DNA from: Heligmosomoides polygyrus polygyrus
Taxonomy: Eukaryota; Nematoda; Chromadorea; Rhabditida; Heligmosomidae
Direction of reading: 5' to 3'
DNA length: 64,000 bases
Assembly (NCBI GenBank): GCA_947396885.1
Contig: OX377203.1
Location: 11,331,298-11,395,297 of the forward strand
This document shows, piece by piece, positions 32,923 through 44,000 of this stretch. How positions within the stretch are numbered: position 1 is the stretch's first letter; the number at the start of each line of letters is the position of its first letter. The notes beneath the pieces are model-generated. The model made no database searches. It saw nothing but the letters and a program-made list of their open reading frames with translations, and was not told where the DNA came from. Position numbers and translations under genes: made by a program.

Positions 32923-35900
32923 TCAGCACAGTCCTTTTGCACGATCACATGTGGTACTGCATTTGGTACACGGCTCTCCGCGATCATAGAAGCCTTTGAT
33001 AGGCCTTCGGTTCCTGATATACATTTATATATTTATTCTGCAAGACACCACGTGGCAAAATAAACAAATGGCACGAAAGTTTAAAAAAACGGCAATACAT
33101 CAAGTCGTAAGATAACTATCAACGAGCAATCTAGCTGCCAGTATAGAGTTCACCCTGTAGAAGCTGAACGAGGACCGTCTACCTTTCTTCAATATTTAAG
33201 TTCAACTCTAGAGCGGTTTCTTAAGAACTAAGTCCCGTCAACCCAGTAATAAAAATATAAGTGTCCACCTACGGTCTGCACATCACCTAAAAACAGGTTT
33301 TGGTGTCACGGGAAGCAGCTTCAAATGGGGAAAAAAGGTCTTAACTGGAAGAGAGAGAAGGCAGAACCAGCGAAGAAGCGAGGTTTATTGTCATTTCAAT
33401 GGTTACCCCATAACACGCCTATCAGTACGAATACCGTCCTTCGGACCCAGAGCTTTGGTTCCGGTTAGTGGAACTGGATAAAGTCCCGTTCTGCTTCTCG
33501 TTCTAGACGACTCAATAAGCGCGCCTACCCGCCTTACATCGTTGTGATTAGGATAGTACAGTGAGGTTGATATAAATAGCACTCCACAACCTTAAGCGGC
33601 GGTGTGCATGGTGCGACGAGGAATATGTATGTTTGGAAAAGGGGTTGATTGCTATGCGTGCTAGTGAAGGATCACACCGATGGGCCCAAAAGACCTAACC
33701 ATACTCTTCTAGGATCTCGTCGGTAACAAGTATGGGATAACACATAGTTTGAGGTTGCCGTGTGTCTTCTATATCTTCTATCGCATAAGAAACAAAAACC
33801 TGCACACAAGACACTAGAGCGCGTTGGATGCACAGCGAAAATCCCCAAGCGAAGCAGAAATGATAAATGCCTAAGCATAGCTAATAAACTGGCCCCATTC
33901 CTTGACCTCTGTGGATCATTATCTACAGAGTCTCATGTCAAGGGCCACGGTACGTCTTCCAGGTCAGGTACTACTCATTCGGTCTGTGCGCGACTCTAGC
34001 GAGTCCTTCTCTGCACACCCACGCGAGCCTTCTAGCTTTAATTCCATGGTTCTTTTTGATCCACGCTGCCCTTTGAATTTGTTATCTCAAACTGAAGTGG
34101 TGCCTGGTGGGATAATTTTGCACGTCTCTAACTTTCCAGGCTTCGACGAAAGCGGCAAGGCTAAAAACGTCAGGCAAACAGAGCTATACTACCTCGGCTA
34201 GTTGGCCCATTCGAAGTTCGAAGGACATATTCACAATGCGATTTATGGAATGTCGAACATAAAGCTTCATGAGCCTCTATACTCAATTAACAAGCGTGAC
34301 AAAGCGTGTTTTTTGAATTCGTAGAGAATTGAGAGCTGGCTCTTTGAGTAAAAGAGGAGGCGCAGACACAGTTTTTCGCCACAGGATAATCTATTTGGCC
34401 TTGCAGCCTATTGTGTTAGCGTGGAAGACAGTGTAGCTCATGAAGTGAATGTGCAACCTTCCCAGTCTTGAATATTATATTACGGTCAGAGAAGAGCCTG
34501 CGCTCATAAATGCTATACATTTACGTCAGTGCGTTGAGATGAGAACTAAGCTGAGTCACTATCTGCAGTAGTAAAATAACTATAAGGCTTACCGTTTATA
34601 TGCGCAGACAACATTGAATTTGCGATTCCACTCCGCTACTGCACAGCCCATTTGAAAGTGATTTCCACGCGCCATCTGAAATCCTATATTTCACAGCTGG
34701 AACGCTCATTATCAGATTGCTAGCTAGTTAATAAAAATGCACTACTACATTGAATGTAAAAGGCGAAGGAACAACCTCAGCAAATGTCGCAACTGGGTTC
34801 TTAAAGTAGTCCATGGTAAATAGCTTATCCATGTCGCTATCATCCACAAATTTCCTCGCATCCCACCAATGGTTTATTGCCTGAGCGAAATGAATAAATG
34901 TGAAGTTCTCATCTCTCCATATTGAGTAAAACAGCTCATTGCCACTCGGGTCTGTTCGAGTGAAAACTACAAAGAAGGAATAATTTACAAGACGCACAAC
35001 CTCACAGTTAATTAATTGAACAAAGGAAACCTATACAAAACGCGACACGACAACAGTAAAGCGTAACAGTAAGTACATGTGAGCACACAGTGACCAGCCC
35101 AATTCGGTCAATGACGAGTTACGCAGTCACAAATATGGCTCTAATCACACACTTGCTTAAGCTAAATCGCACTTGAATTCTCTGAGGTTCAACTATTCGG
35201 GCACCCTTCACAAAGGTAGCTGGCACACATAAAGAGACAGAGGCGATAAAGGGTATAACGTGGTCAATATTGGTTGCGTAGCCTGCGTACCCTATTCGCC
35301 AGAAAAACGTCATAGAGTTGGCGTGCCAATATTCGATCGGTAGATCAAACGACATTCCACCAAAAGATAAGCAGCTCTCGCGAAGGCATGTAGGTTACTT
35401 TTGCAAATGACTTGGGCAACAAAAGAGTAAACACGGGTTTTCTTAATTTGAAGCGGTGCACCTTGACACTACATTCATGAAGAGGTCAATCGCATGGATA
35501 GTTTTTGTAGGGTGTGTGCGGCGTTCGGGTACAAAAAATATAAAGGAGCGATGATTAAGATTTGCTGCAAGAGGCAGACCCAAAGTGCGGTACATACCTC
35601 GCTCACACACTACAAACACATCTTTTCCTAGAATGATGGAAAAACATACCCATTTGAGAGCTTCCTCTTTGTCTTTCGCATAGCTCTGTGTTACTAGTGC
35701 TCTATTCGCCCAGTAATAGTTGCTAGAATCGCTTTGATTTCTATAACTAGTAAGTGGTCCCGACTCTGAGTTATCCCACAGCTCCACCTGTTCATATGCC
35801 GTCCGCTCCAAGAAGTCCGAGTAGGTCTAAATCGATCATTCGTACATCTGGGTTAGAAAAAAACATAGTTTTTCTCTCACCAATCTGAACATAAGGGAGG

Positions 35901-38900
35901 CCTTCGGAAACTTTTTACCGTTTTTGTTCTCAACCTTACCCATCGCAAGATCGGATCTGAAAAAAGCAAGATCGCTGCAATCAAACTTCGCTGTAAAATG
36001 CATCTCACACTCGACGACAAAACCTTCAGTTGAAGCTGATTCAGCCTTGGCATGAGAAAGAAAGAAATAAAATAAAATAAAATAAAATAAAATAGAGAAA
36101 AAGGCATGAGGCACTGCCTGCAGTGCAAGTTCCTCATCAGGTCGTATTCACCGGGAGATTAAGTGGAGAGATTTTTAACTGAGGGAGCTGAATCTACCGT
36201 ATACCCTACATAAGGTGCGACAGAAGGTCATGACCACAATTGTTCGACTGCTGGTGGCGCGTGTTGACTATTGTGTGTCTCATACTATTCGATAAAATGT
36301 GCTCTATTGCGCTCACATTTAAGTTCCATGTGCCGAGCTGTTTTATTTTTAGGTTGGCTTATGTTTTGTTAGTTTCTCTCATACGCTTTTAAAATCGTAA
36401 AGTTGAGGTTTTTCAGATAGCATCGCAAAGGTAGTGTCGTCGAAGCGGCAGAGATCTGTGGCTAAAAAATTTAACTTCTTTTTTTGTTGTTTCTCGATGA
36501 ACAGTCGTAGAATCGCAAGTGTCTCGTTGCAGCTTTTTTCTCTCTCTGCTCAACATTTCTTGACTATTTAATTTCAAATTTGAGTCTACTCAGCTGTTTT
36601 CCTTTAGTATTGAGTTAGGCGACAAGCTCTGGCTCTATCGACACCTGGCCCAAGCGCTATTCTCTGCCTGGAACAGAGCGTTTTGGGCAATCGCTACGTG
36701 CCTGCTTTCCGGGTAGTGAGGCTATGCCTTACACCACCAGCGCTGTTTCACCGAACAGAACATTCACGACATCTTGCTGGTGGCAATCACCTGACAGCAC
36801 TCATCCGTGATAATAGGAGTCGCTGATATCAGCATGAAACCAGTTAAGCCGATGGTCTTTGTAGACACGATTTTTACATTTTTGCTCAAGTCTGAAGCGT
36901 TTGTTATAGAATATGGAAGTTCCCAGAGGGATTTTTGGTCGAAAAAGTTGTCTTCAGCGTTTGTGGATAGGTTGACACCTATTTACGATAGAGGCTGGCG
37001 TCATGGCTCTTATTGATAAGGCTACACCACAAAGTGACGTACAGCGACTGAGCAGATTTGTCTGGCCCTCGATTTAGATAGGATGACTCAAGACCGTCCT
37101 TTCGCTAATCGTCTCATTGTTCGACCACGCAAGCCTTGTCTCTGGAACCCGAAAGTTATGCCATACTGTGCTTAAGCAATAAAAAATGACTCTACGTGCT
37201 TAAAGCAAACGGCAATGTGAGTAGCCCACCGTACTGGACGACGTTATTGATAACAAAGTGCAATTATCTATCGCAAGCGCTGTTCCCTGATAATATGACC
37301 TGTTTTGAAGTTTTCTCTCCACCGTTATTGGAAAATTCTTGGAATAAAAAAGCCCGAAGTCACTTAACAATCATTTTGAGTTGCAGTGAATTTATGCTTT
37401 GAAGGCCAATACGAAAAAGTTCAAGCAATATGAATGGACATTGGGTGCACTTACCTTAGCTCATTGTGCATATGCGACGCCTTTCTAGCAAGCTTGCTTT
37501 TATAGCAAAGGAGGTATGATGTGCAGACCTCGTCATCATCGCAGTCGCTATTCTTCACACACGGGTCACCTACTTTGTACACCTTGTCGCCTTTCTCGAT
37601 CTCTCTAAATCCGCACATTTTAGATGAGATATTCATATCTAGGTGTACTAAGAAACATTAAATCTTGTTCAACATCTGTGATTAAACTCCTCTTGACACA
37701 CTGATCGCAAACTTACTTTTCTTCGAAGAAGCAGATTCCGGAAATATTGTATGATCCGACGATGTCGTCATTAAGGCATGCATCGATGGAGCATCCAATT
37801 CTGGTTGCTTTAGAACGGATAGCCTAAATTCAGACATCCTATGAAGCCCTCAAAACGTTCTCGACAAGAATCACACAGACGCCTACGTTGGCGAAAGGTC
37901 GATATTCAGCTTTTCCATTAAACCTTATAGTTTGATTTTCCTGGTAAAATCCTTCGGCGGGGTTGGAAGGCATATACTTTTCAGCGTCCAATATGTAGGC
38001 AGTCAGTGGAGGACTGATCTGCTTGGGCTGGCTAGAAAGGAATGTAATCAGAGTTCGAAGTATTTTATTACAGAAGACTGTCGTTAACTTTTTCAGAAAA
38101 TTCTTATCTTAACTAGCAATAGATTAAGGGGCCACTGGCCTCGCATTATCACACGAACAGAGTAAACACAGCATTTTCTGAATCATTTACAGCACAAACG
38201 CTAATCTAGATGTCTAGATAATCTAGATGCTTTAGAAACAAAATTATTTCATTTTATTTTATCTTTAACAAAAGGCTGAATCATATCTCAATCATAAGGG
38301 CTTTTTAAAGATTTTAATTCCTAGAGGCTCCTTATGTTTCATCCTCTGAGACCGAGGATTATAAGGCACATTACTGTAATTGATTGTGATTCCAGGCCCA
38401 TTACTGTGATAGACTGTGAAAGACTAATGAATTCCTTGTCTTCACTTGTATCGCTGCTCTCAAGCCTTTGTTGGAATATCGATCTGAACCGACGCTCAGC
38501 ACCGCGCATAGGACTCAAGAACGCCGTTGTGTCCGAACGCTCATCTTTTATGGCCGTCTGGCGGGAGGGACCACGCCTCCCCGCTCTTATTGGCCGGCTG
38601 GTAGGCTCGGTTGCGCCGCACACTATCTACGGCCAGGCACATACAAATGGTCGACGCAACACATTCGTTACGAGAATTACTACCTAGAAACGAGTAAAAT
38701 TTGCAACGATTCTATGAATCCAACCAATAAACGTTACAATACAGTAACTACTTAGAAATTCAACAACTATCAGCACAAAAATACCTACTTATCAGTTTAT
38801 GTATACATAGTAGGTTTATTTGCTCAACGGTGTCCGTATGGCTGAATACTCACTCAGCGCTGGTGGAACAACGGCGAGTTTCGTAAAGATGAGAAGGTAC

Positions 38901-40395
38901 CTCTTAACAGTCATGGAAACTCATTGCAACTGAGGAGCTGGAGAATAGTTTGCCTTTGACGAAATGAGTGTCTAGCCTAAAGTTTCGAAATACTTTCAGG
39001 ATTTCGAAAAAGACGATTTGTGTCGAAACTTGTTGCTGCATCGTAACAAAAGCTGCGTGGTATAGCAGAACTAAGCGTTTTTTACCAAAATACCCAAGCT
39101 TTACGAAAGTAAGACATGGAAACCAATGCTTCTAAAAGATTTTTTTCGAAGACTTTTGGACAATTCGCAGAACCTAAGGGAAGTTCGCAAAATGCAGTTA
39201 GCATGCTGCTTTCGTGCCTTGTGGCAATGCCATCGACTTTTAAGCTCCAAAGATAATTTTTAGTAAGTTGGTTAGTAAGATGTTTTCCTTCTATCTGTCA
39301 GTGAAGGAAGCATAGCCCCGTCGAAGTACGTGAGGCTATATCCTGACGCTTAGTTGTTGAGCAGTGAACAATGCTGCTTTAGAGTGGTTGTGTTGTTGTT
39401 AGTGCTTGTTTAAAGTTATTTCATTACACTATAGTTGAGCCGGTTCTGATAAACCGATTGATTCTATTTTCACTGAGCAATTCTAGTGCACTACCCTAAC
39501 TTGCCCTCCATCAATATATTTCCAGCCAGCAAATTTGGTTTTGAGGCTGAGGATGAGTACGAAAAGATGACATTTATTCTCAGAGTTTTAAGAAATGAAA
39601 TGACTTCACGGAATGTAAGTATTGATATTGGCATTGTTCTTGCAGTGTGTATATAATGTGCAGTGATAAGTAATAAATAAATAGATAAAAAATGCTTTAG
39701 GTAATTAATTAATAATGCTATTAGCATGATGACGTTGTTTTTATTGACTCAATCAAGCATAAACGCAAACTTACAAGTTGAACCAGTGAGCGTGCGACTG
39801 ATCAACACTTACTGCTGATGGACATCCTTTCACTACAGCTTCTGCCTGTCGTTCCAACTTGCAATCCCATTCCTAGAAACGCATACACACATCCACGCTT
39901 CATTTGACGCTTATGAAGAAAGGATCTATACCAATTTTCGTTCTTTTTGTGCTATTTTGTGCATTTGCTAGCAAGCAATCCTTTTATTTTGATGTGCTTG
40001 ACGTTTTTCTAACTTGCAACAGTATGGTGAGAATGTATAAGGTTTAAATCCAAGTAAACTTATTTCATTCAGTCTATTTACAATCTATTTCGTATAAGAT
40101 ATGCAGTAAAATCCTTACCACACCACGCATTCCTTTCGCTTTGGGAAGCCCAGAAATTTTTCCTCCGCTTAGGCGTTGTCTAAGGGTACTGTAATAAAGC
40201 AATATGTCCTCTCTATCCCCATCCTGAAGACCGCTGTTGTCTGGACATCGCGAAAACGAGGTGACAGGTGTCGCGGTCACCGAGCAGAACAGCTGGAAAA
40301 TGATTCTCGTACGATATGGTATATGAATAGAGGATTGCAAAGATACGTACCATCATTAATGCCGTCAGCGCGATAGCTTGGAATGCCGAATCCAT
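32923..40395 (-). CDS. Two-CAP-domain secreted protein (SCP/TAPS, ASP-like), gene 1
   Basis: Eleven exons on the minus strand: 40395-40351, 40292-40119, 39872-39775, 38031-37887, 37823-37717, 37604-37455, 35956-35881, 35826-35650, 34880-34776, 34675-34593, 33013-32923. Phases agree throughout and the product is 416 aa. A signal peptide covers about residues 1-22 (IALTALMMLFCSVTA). CAP domain 1 starts at CPDNSG and contains EWDCKLERQA and RIGCSIDAC. A Cys-rich linker (GDPCVKNSDCDDDEVC, about residues 200-225) leads to CAP domain 2 (MHNELRSDLAMGK, AINHWWDARKF, QMGCAVAEW, NVVCAYK). A hookworm-ASP-type Cys tail ends the protein (GEPCTKCSTTC, KGLC). The CAP histidine of the GHYTQ motif is missing in both domains. 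Intron 10 carries a Penelope-like fragment. It is a paralogue of the divergent gene at 41017. Molecular function is unknown; the family is secreted and abundant in parasitic stages. Confidence 0.87.
33595..34265 (+). pseudogene. Penelope-like GIY-YIG fragment in the last intron of CAP gene 1
   Basis: Degraded sequence shares ordered blocks with 4430-5030: GGTGCGACGAGGAATATGT, the AGAAACAAAAACCTGCACAC segment, a TTCCTTGACCTCTGTG block and the ACATATTCACAATGC segment. Frames are broken. It lies antisense to the host gene. Confidence 0.7.
36064..36093. repeat. (AAAAT)n microsatellite
   Basis: Six AAAAT units in intron 6 of CAP gene 1. Confidence 0.95.
38858..38896 (+). pseudogene. Possible stray CAP-like exon on the plus strand inside CAP gene 1 intron 3
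   Basis: Between an ACTCACTCAG acceptor and a GTACCT donor the plus strand reads RWWNNGEFRKDEK, which resembles the WW exon of CAP domains. A second exon-like segment, 39526-39614 (TTTCCAG acceptor, GTAAGT donor), is open for 29 codons but is not CAP-like, and its phase does not fit the first. Could be relics of a third CAP gene or chance. Confidence 0.3.
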
Positions 40396-40435
40396 CCTTG
40401 CGAAAAGCACAAGCTACGTGTCTGATTGCAGCTCT

Positions 40436-40443
40436 ATTTTATA
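40436..40443 (-). promoter_or_regulatory. TATA box of CAP gene 1
   Basis: TATAAAAT on the minus strand, 41-48 bp upstream of the ATG at 40395. Confidence 0.65.
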
Positions 40444-40664
40444 CGGCGCTTTAGGTCTTTGTGTCGTCAAAAGGGCAAACAGTGCTACAAAAAAGTTGTG
40501 ACTGCCTGGGCTGACACGCTATTGTGTGCTTTCCATTTCGTGGTGAACATTGATTACGGCAAACCATTAAAGCGCTTGTCTTCCACAACTCTGCTTACTT
40601 CCTTTCTTTTTCTTTCTTCTATTAAAGTTTCAATCCTCACCTCTGTTAAAGTGTCCGGTGACTT

Positions 40665-40930
40665 GGATATTATACAGAAACATTTGGGAAACTCATTTGC
40701 TGAGCAGCTTGTGCGTCAGAGACAAAGCCATTTTTTGTTTACATTGTTACAACAACGTCGAATACGGTGACATGATCAACAGCAAAGTTCAAAGTTGAGG
40801 ATATCATACAGAAACATTTGGTAAACTCATTTGCTGAGCAGCCTGTGCGTCAGAGACAAAGCCATTTTTTGTTTACATTGTTATAGCACCGTCGAATACG
40901 GTGACATGTTCGAACGGCAAAGTTCGAAGT
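40665..40930. repeat. Duplicated 134-bp unit in the shared CAP promoter
   Basis: Units begin GGATAT(T/C)ATACAGAAAC at 40665 and 40799 and are highly similar, each with TTTGCTGAGCAGC, CGTCAGAGACAAAGCC and GTCGAATACGGTGACATG. They sit in the 621-bp interval between the two divergent start codons, so they are candidate duplicated regulatory modules. Confidence 0.85.
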
Positions 40931-40972
40931 TGACTTTAGGCGATGACGTGGTTTTAGCATTGAAATTGCGAG

Positions 40973-40979
40973 TATAAAA
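40973..40979 (+). promoter_or_regulatory. TATA box of CAP gene 2
   Basis: TATAAAA 38-44 bp upstream of the ATG at 41017, mirroring the spacing in CAP gene 1. Confidence 0.65.
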
Positions 40980-41016
40980 CGTCGAGTACAGCAACTGGCT
41001 TTACAGAGCTCTCACA

Positions 41017-44000
41017 ATGCTTTCCCCACCGTGTGCTGCTGCTATCCTCACGGCAAGTGTTCGCTTTAACATTTCGTTGTACAGATTGCGAGATGGACAT
41101 CTTCAGGTAATATTTGCCGGAACCGTCACGTCGTATCTGGACTGCTCGATGTGTCCAGAAAACCGGCGCCTTGTAGAAAGCCTGAAGCACTCCACCCTAA
41201 CTATGCTGAACCGTGTTCGACAAAAGGCTGCTAAGGGAGAGTACTTTCGTGGCTCAACAACGCTACCAAAAGCTCGACATATGCAACTTCTGGTAAGGCA
41301 GAGGTTAGACAACGCAGACATACTCATGCACCACGAGGTTGTTAGGTGGAACTTTTATTACTGGCCTAACGCTTCGATCGTCCTCAGAGGCCTAGAAACT
41401 GTTCGAGGCGTCATCCTTCCACCTACCGATCAAACGCATTGCCCACATCAGCGTTTTGGGTTCTGTTTCTCACCTAAAGCCGAAAATACCACGCGAAAAA
41501 CCCGAATGGTGAAGACGAACTCACATGATGCATCGCCGTCTTAATCTTGCGATTCTGCTACCACTCTGCGTTAGAAAGACTAGCGATGAGTGATCGAACT
41601 GACCTTTCGTGATACGTATCAACATAGAGAGCAGCAAGTTGCTCCTGGTCATTTTCGCAGCTCGCAGTGCGGTGAATATGGTGCGTGGTCAATTGTTATG
41701 GACGAACACTCATTATGGCTGTTCATTCCAGAACGCCTCAAGTGCTTTTCTAGAGGAAATCTCTGACTAGTGCGCCAAAACAATGAAGGTAGCACCATGC
41801 TCTTCACCGCTCTTTGACCCTATGAGAGTTGATATATAGCAAAGCCTGGAGTTTTTATGAAGACGATGTCATCTCTGAATCGCACCTTTCACTGCTGCCG
41901 AATATTTCTCGGTAGAGGCTAGCCACTGGGCCGCGTTTGCTAACTCCATAGGGTAAGATTTGTTCTGAATAGTACAGGAAACCATCTTGCAGTTCCATAC
42001 ATGTTTCTTCAAACAGCCGACCTTGATCTTAGGAGATAAGCAGACTCCCAATTTGTTTTCGAAATTCAAGTGATGTATTGCAGACATGGGACTGCGACCT
42101 GGAGCGTATGGCTGAGCAGGCTGTTGAGAACTGTCCTCAGACTGAAACACCGAACTCTCTCTATGCTCAGTCGTTTATGCAGTAAGTAACTGTTCCCCTA
42201 TTAAGGGCTCTACAAATGTGTAATGCTTGTAATTCCATCAAGTTCAGTGCCAGAGTTACCGGTAGATTCGACGAGCAGGATACTATATTGCCAGTGCAGA
42301 ATCCAACAGAAGATGCGAAACTCGGTTTCACAATAGAAGGCAATACTGTGAAGTACAACGGCTTTCCCACTTTTAAAAACTATTCAAACGTAAGAACCAT
42401 TTCTACCCTTTTGGTATTTTATGTAACATGAAGCTTATAAGTTGATCTATTCGCTAAGCTCACTAGCATTTCGATGTTATCCACCGTCACAGACACGGTG
42501 GATGAGCGGTTTAAGAAAACAGACTGCTTTCTCAAGCAAGCCTATTAACCTTAAACAGATGCCTCTGCGAACTCTGTGGTGAGCGTTCAGCATAAGCTGG
42601 AACAAAAGGGTTATTTATTTCTTTATCCCACAACTGTGCTTGTTGACAAAACAGTGAAATAATAGGTTAACAATGGTAACAGCTGGCAACATTAGTCGAA
42701 GAACTAGGGAGTCTGATTTGGCCGTAGGCCGTAGCAACATTATATTATATTAAATAATACCACTCGGGTGCTAAATGCTTTTAATAACACACGACTAGTA
42801 AGTCCATCACCATCCCTATAGTATTTGATAGTTATTGCTAGCTAGGTTATTTTGCTTCTTTTTTGCAAACAAGTTTTGCTAAAGTAGAAGAGCTATGGTA
42901 AAGAAACAGACTGTAAATATAGGTCACATCGTAATCGCACGTTGGCTGTTGCATTTGTAAACTTTTCAATGTCAGGTGTGATACTTAACTATAAAAACAT
43001 CGTAATGGATACAGTGATGAGAAGAGTAGAAAAAGTGGAACCAATTCATGAATGAGTACACATTCAAACTCTACTAAAAAACATGCTCAAAGTCGTAGAC
43101 AACCATAATACGTGAACCTTGAACTAGCATAAAAGGAAGCTCCTTCATGTGCGAAGCGCTCACCAGTTGTGCTACAGCGATCAAGTAGATCAGTACAGCA
43201 CGCAATGGCCTAATTATACAAGAATGGAGAGGGTGCGAATCTCATGTCGTCAAGAAATTTGAACAGAAAAAGAAAATACGGTTTATGTTTGAGTAATTGG
43301 ACTCTATCTATTATGTTTCAGCTTCTCCGAGCCAACACGACCAGAGTTGGCTGCTCATCCACTAATTGCTATAACGAGCAGAACGCACTGGTGCAGACTG
43401 GAGTATGCTTCTTCAACTCACCGTAAGTTACTCTTGATATTTTGTTTTGGATACGTTTTTTTCCGGAATTCACCTTGAAAGTCGTGAACAAGACCCTATC
43501 TGTGAATCCTTCATTTCACAGGTATGGAGAATAGCTAATCTTCAAAACATAGTTAGGGTTATGTTGCTTCATGTTCAATGTTTTCAAAGGACAAGCTTGT
43601 CCGCAACCAGATTTATGACAGGACGAGCCCATTATGCTCTGCATAGTTTGAACCAACTTCTTCCACTTTGTTCTTTTCCTCGGCAGCGAGAGTAGTTAGT
43701 TCATTAGACAACAGGGATTAAACAGCAGACGATGACGACAAGGGAATTAGCAGGAAAAGTATTTCATGTGGAACTGGACCATTGGCACTTATGCAAAGTT
43801 TCCCTCCAAAACAGATAACACCGAACTTTCAAATCCTTTACAAGCAAACACGCGAAAAGACCTAGTAAATGAGTTCCTGCACTCTCTTTGAGTCTTTGGG
43901 AAAATCCCGTACAAATGGTCGATTAAAAAGAGCGGGGGCAGACATAACTCCAACGCCGCGCGCGAACCCCCTAGCGTCGCGCACGGTGCGCGACGAAATT

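Noticed and set aside
34521..34562. Short terminal exon ending CAP gene 1 near 34.5 kb
   Set aside because: It would need introns of only 30-47 nt and would lose the conserved Cys tail, which was found intact at 32923-33013.
39491..39560. Minus-strand SKPNLLAGNI segment as an extra CAP exon
   Set aside because: Its phase does not fit between exons 3 and 4 of CAP gene 1, which already join in phase.
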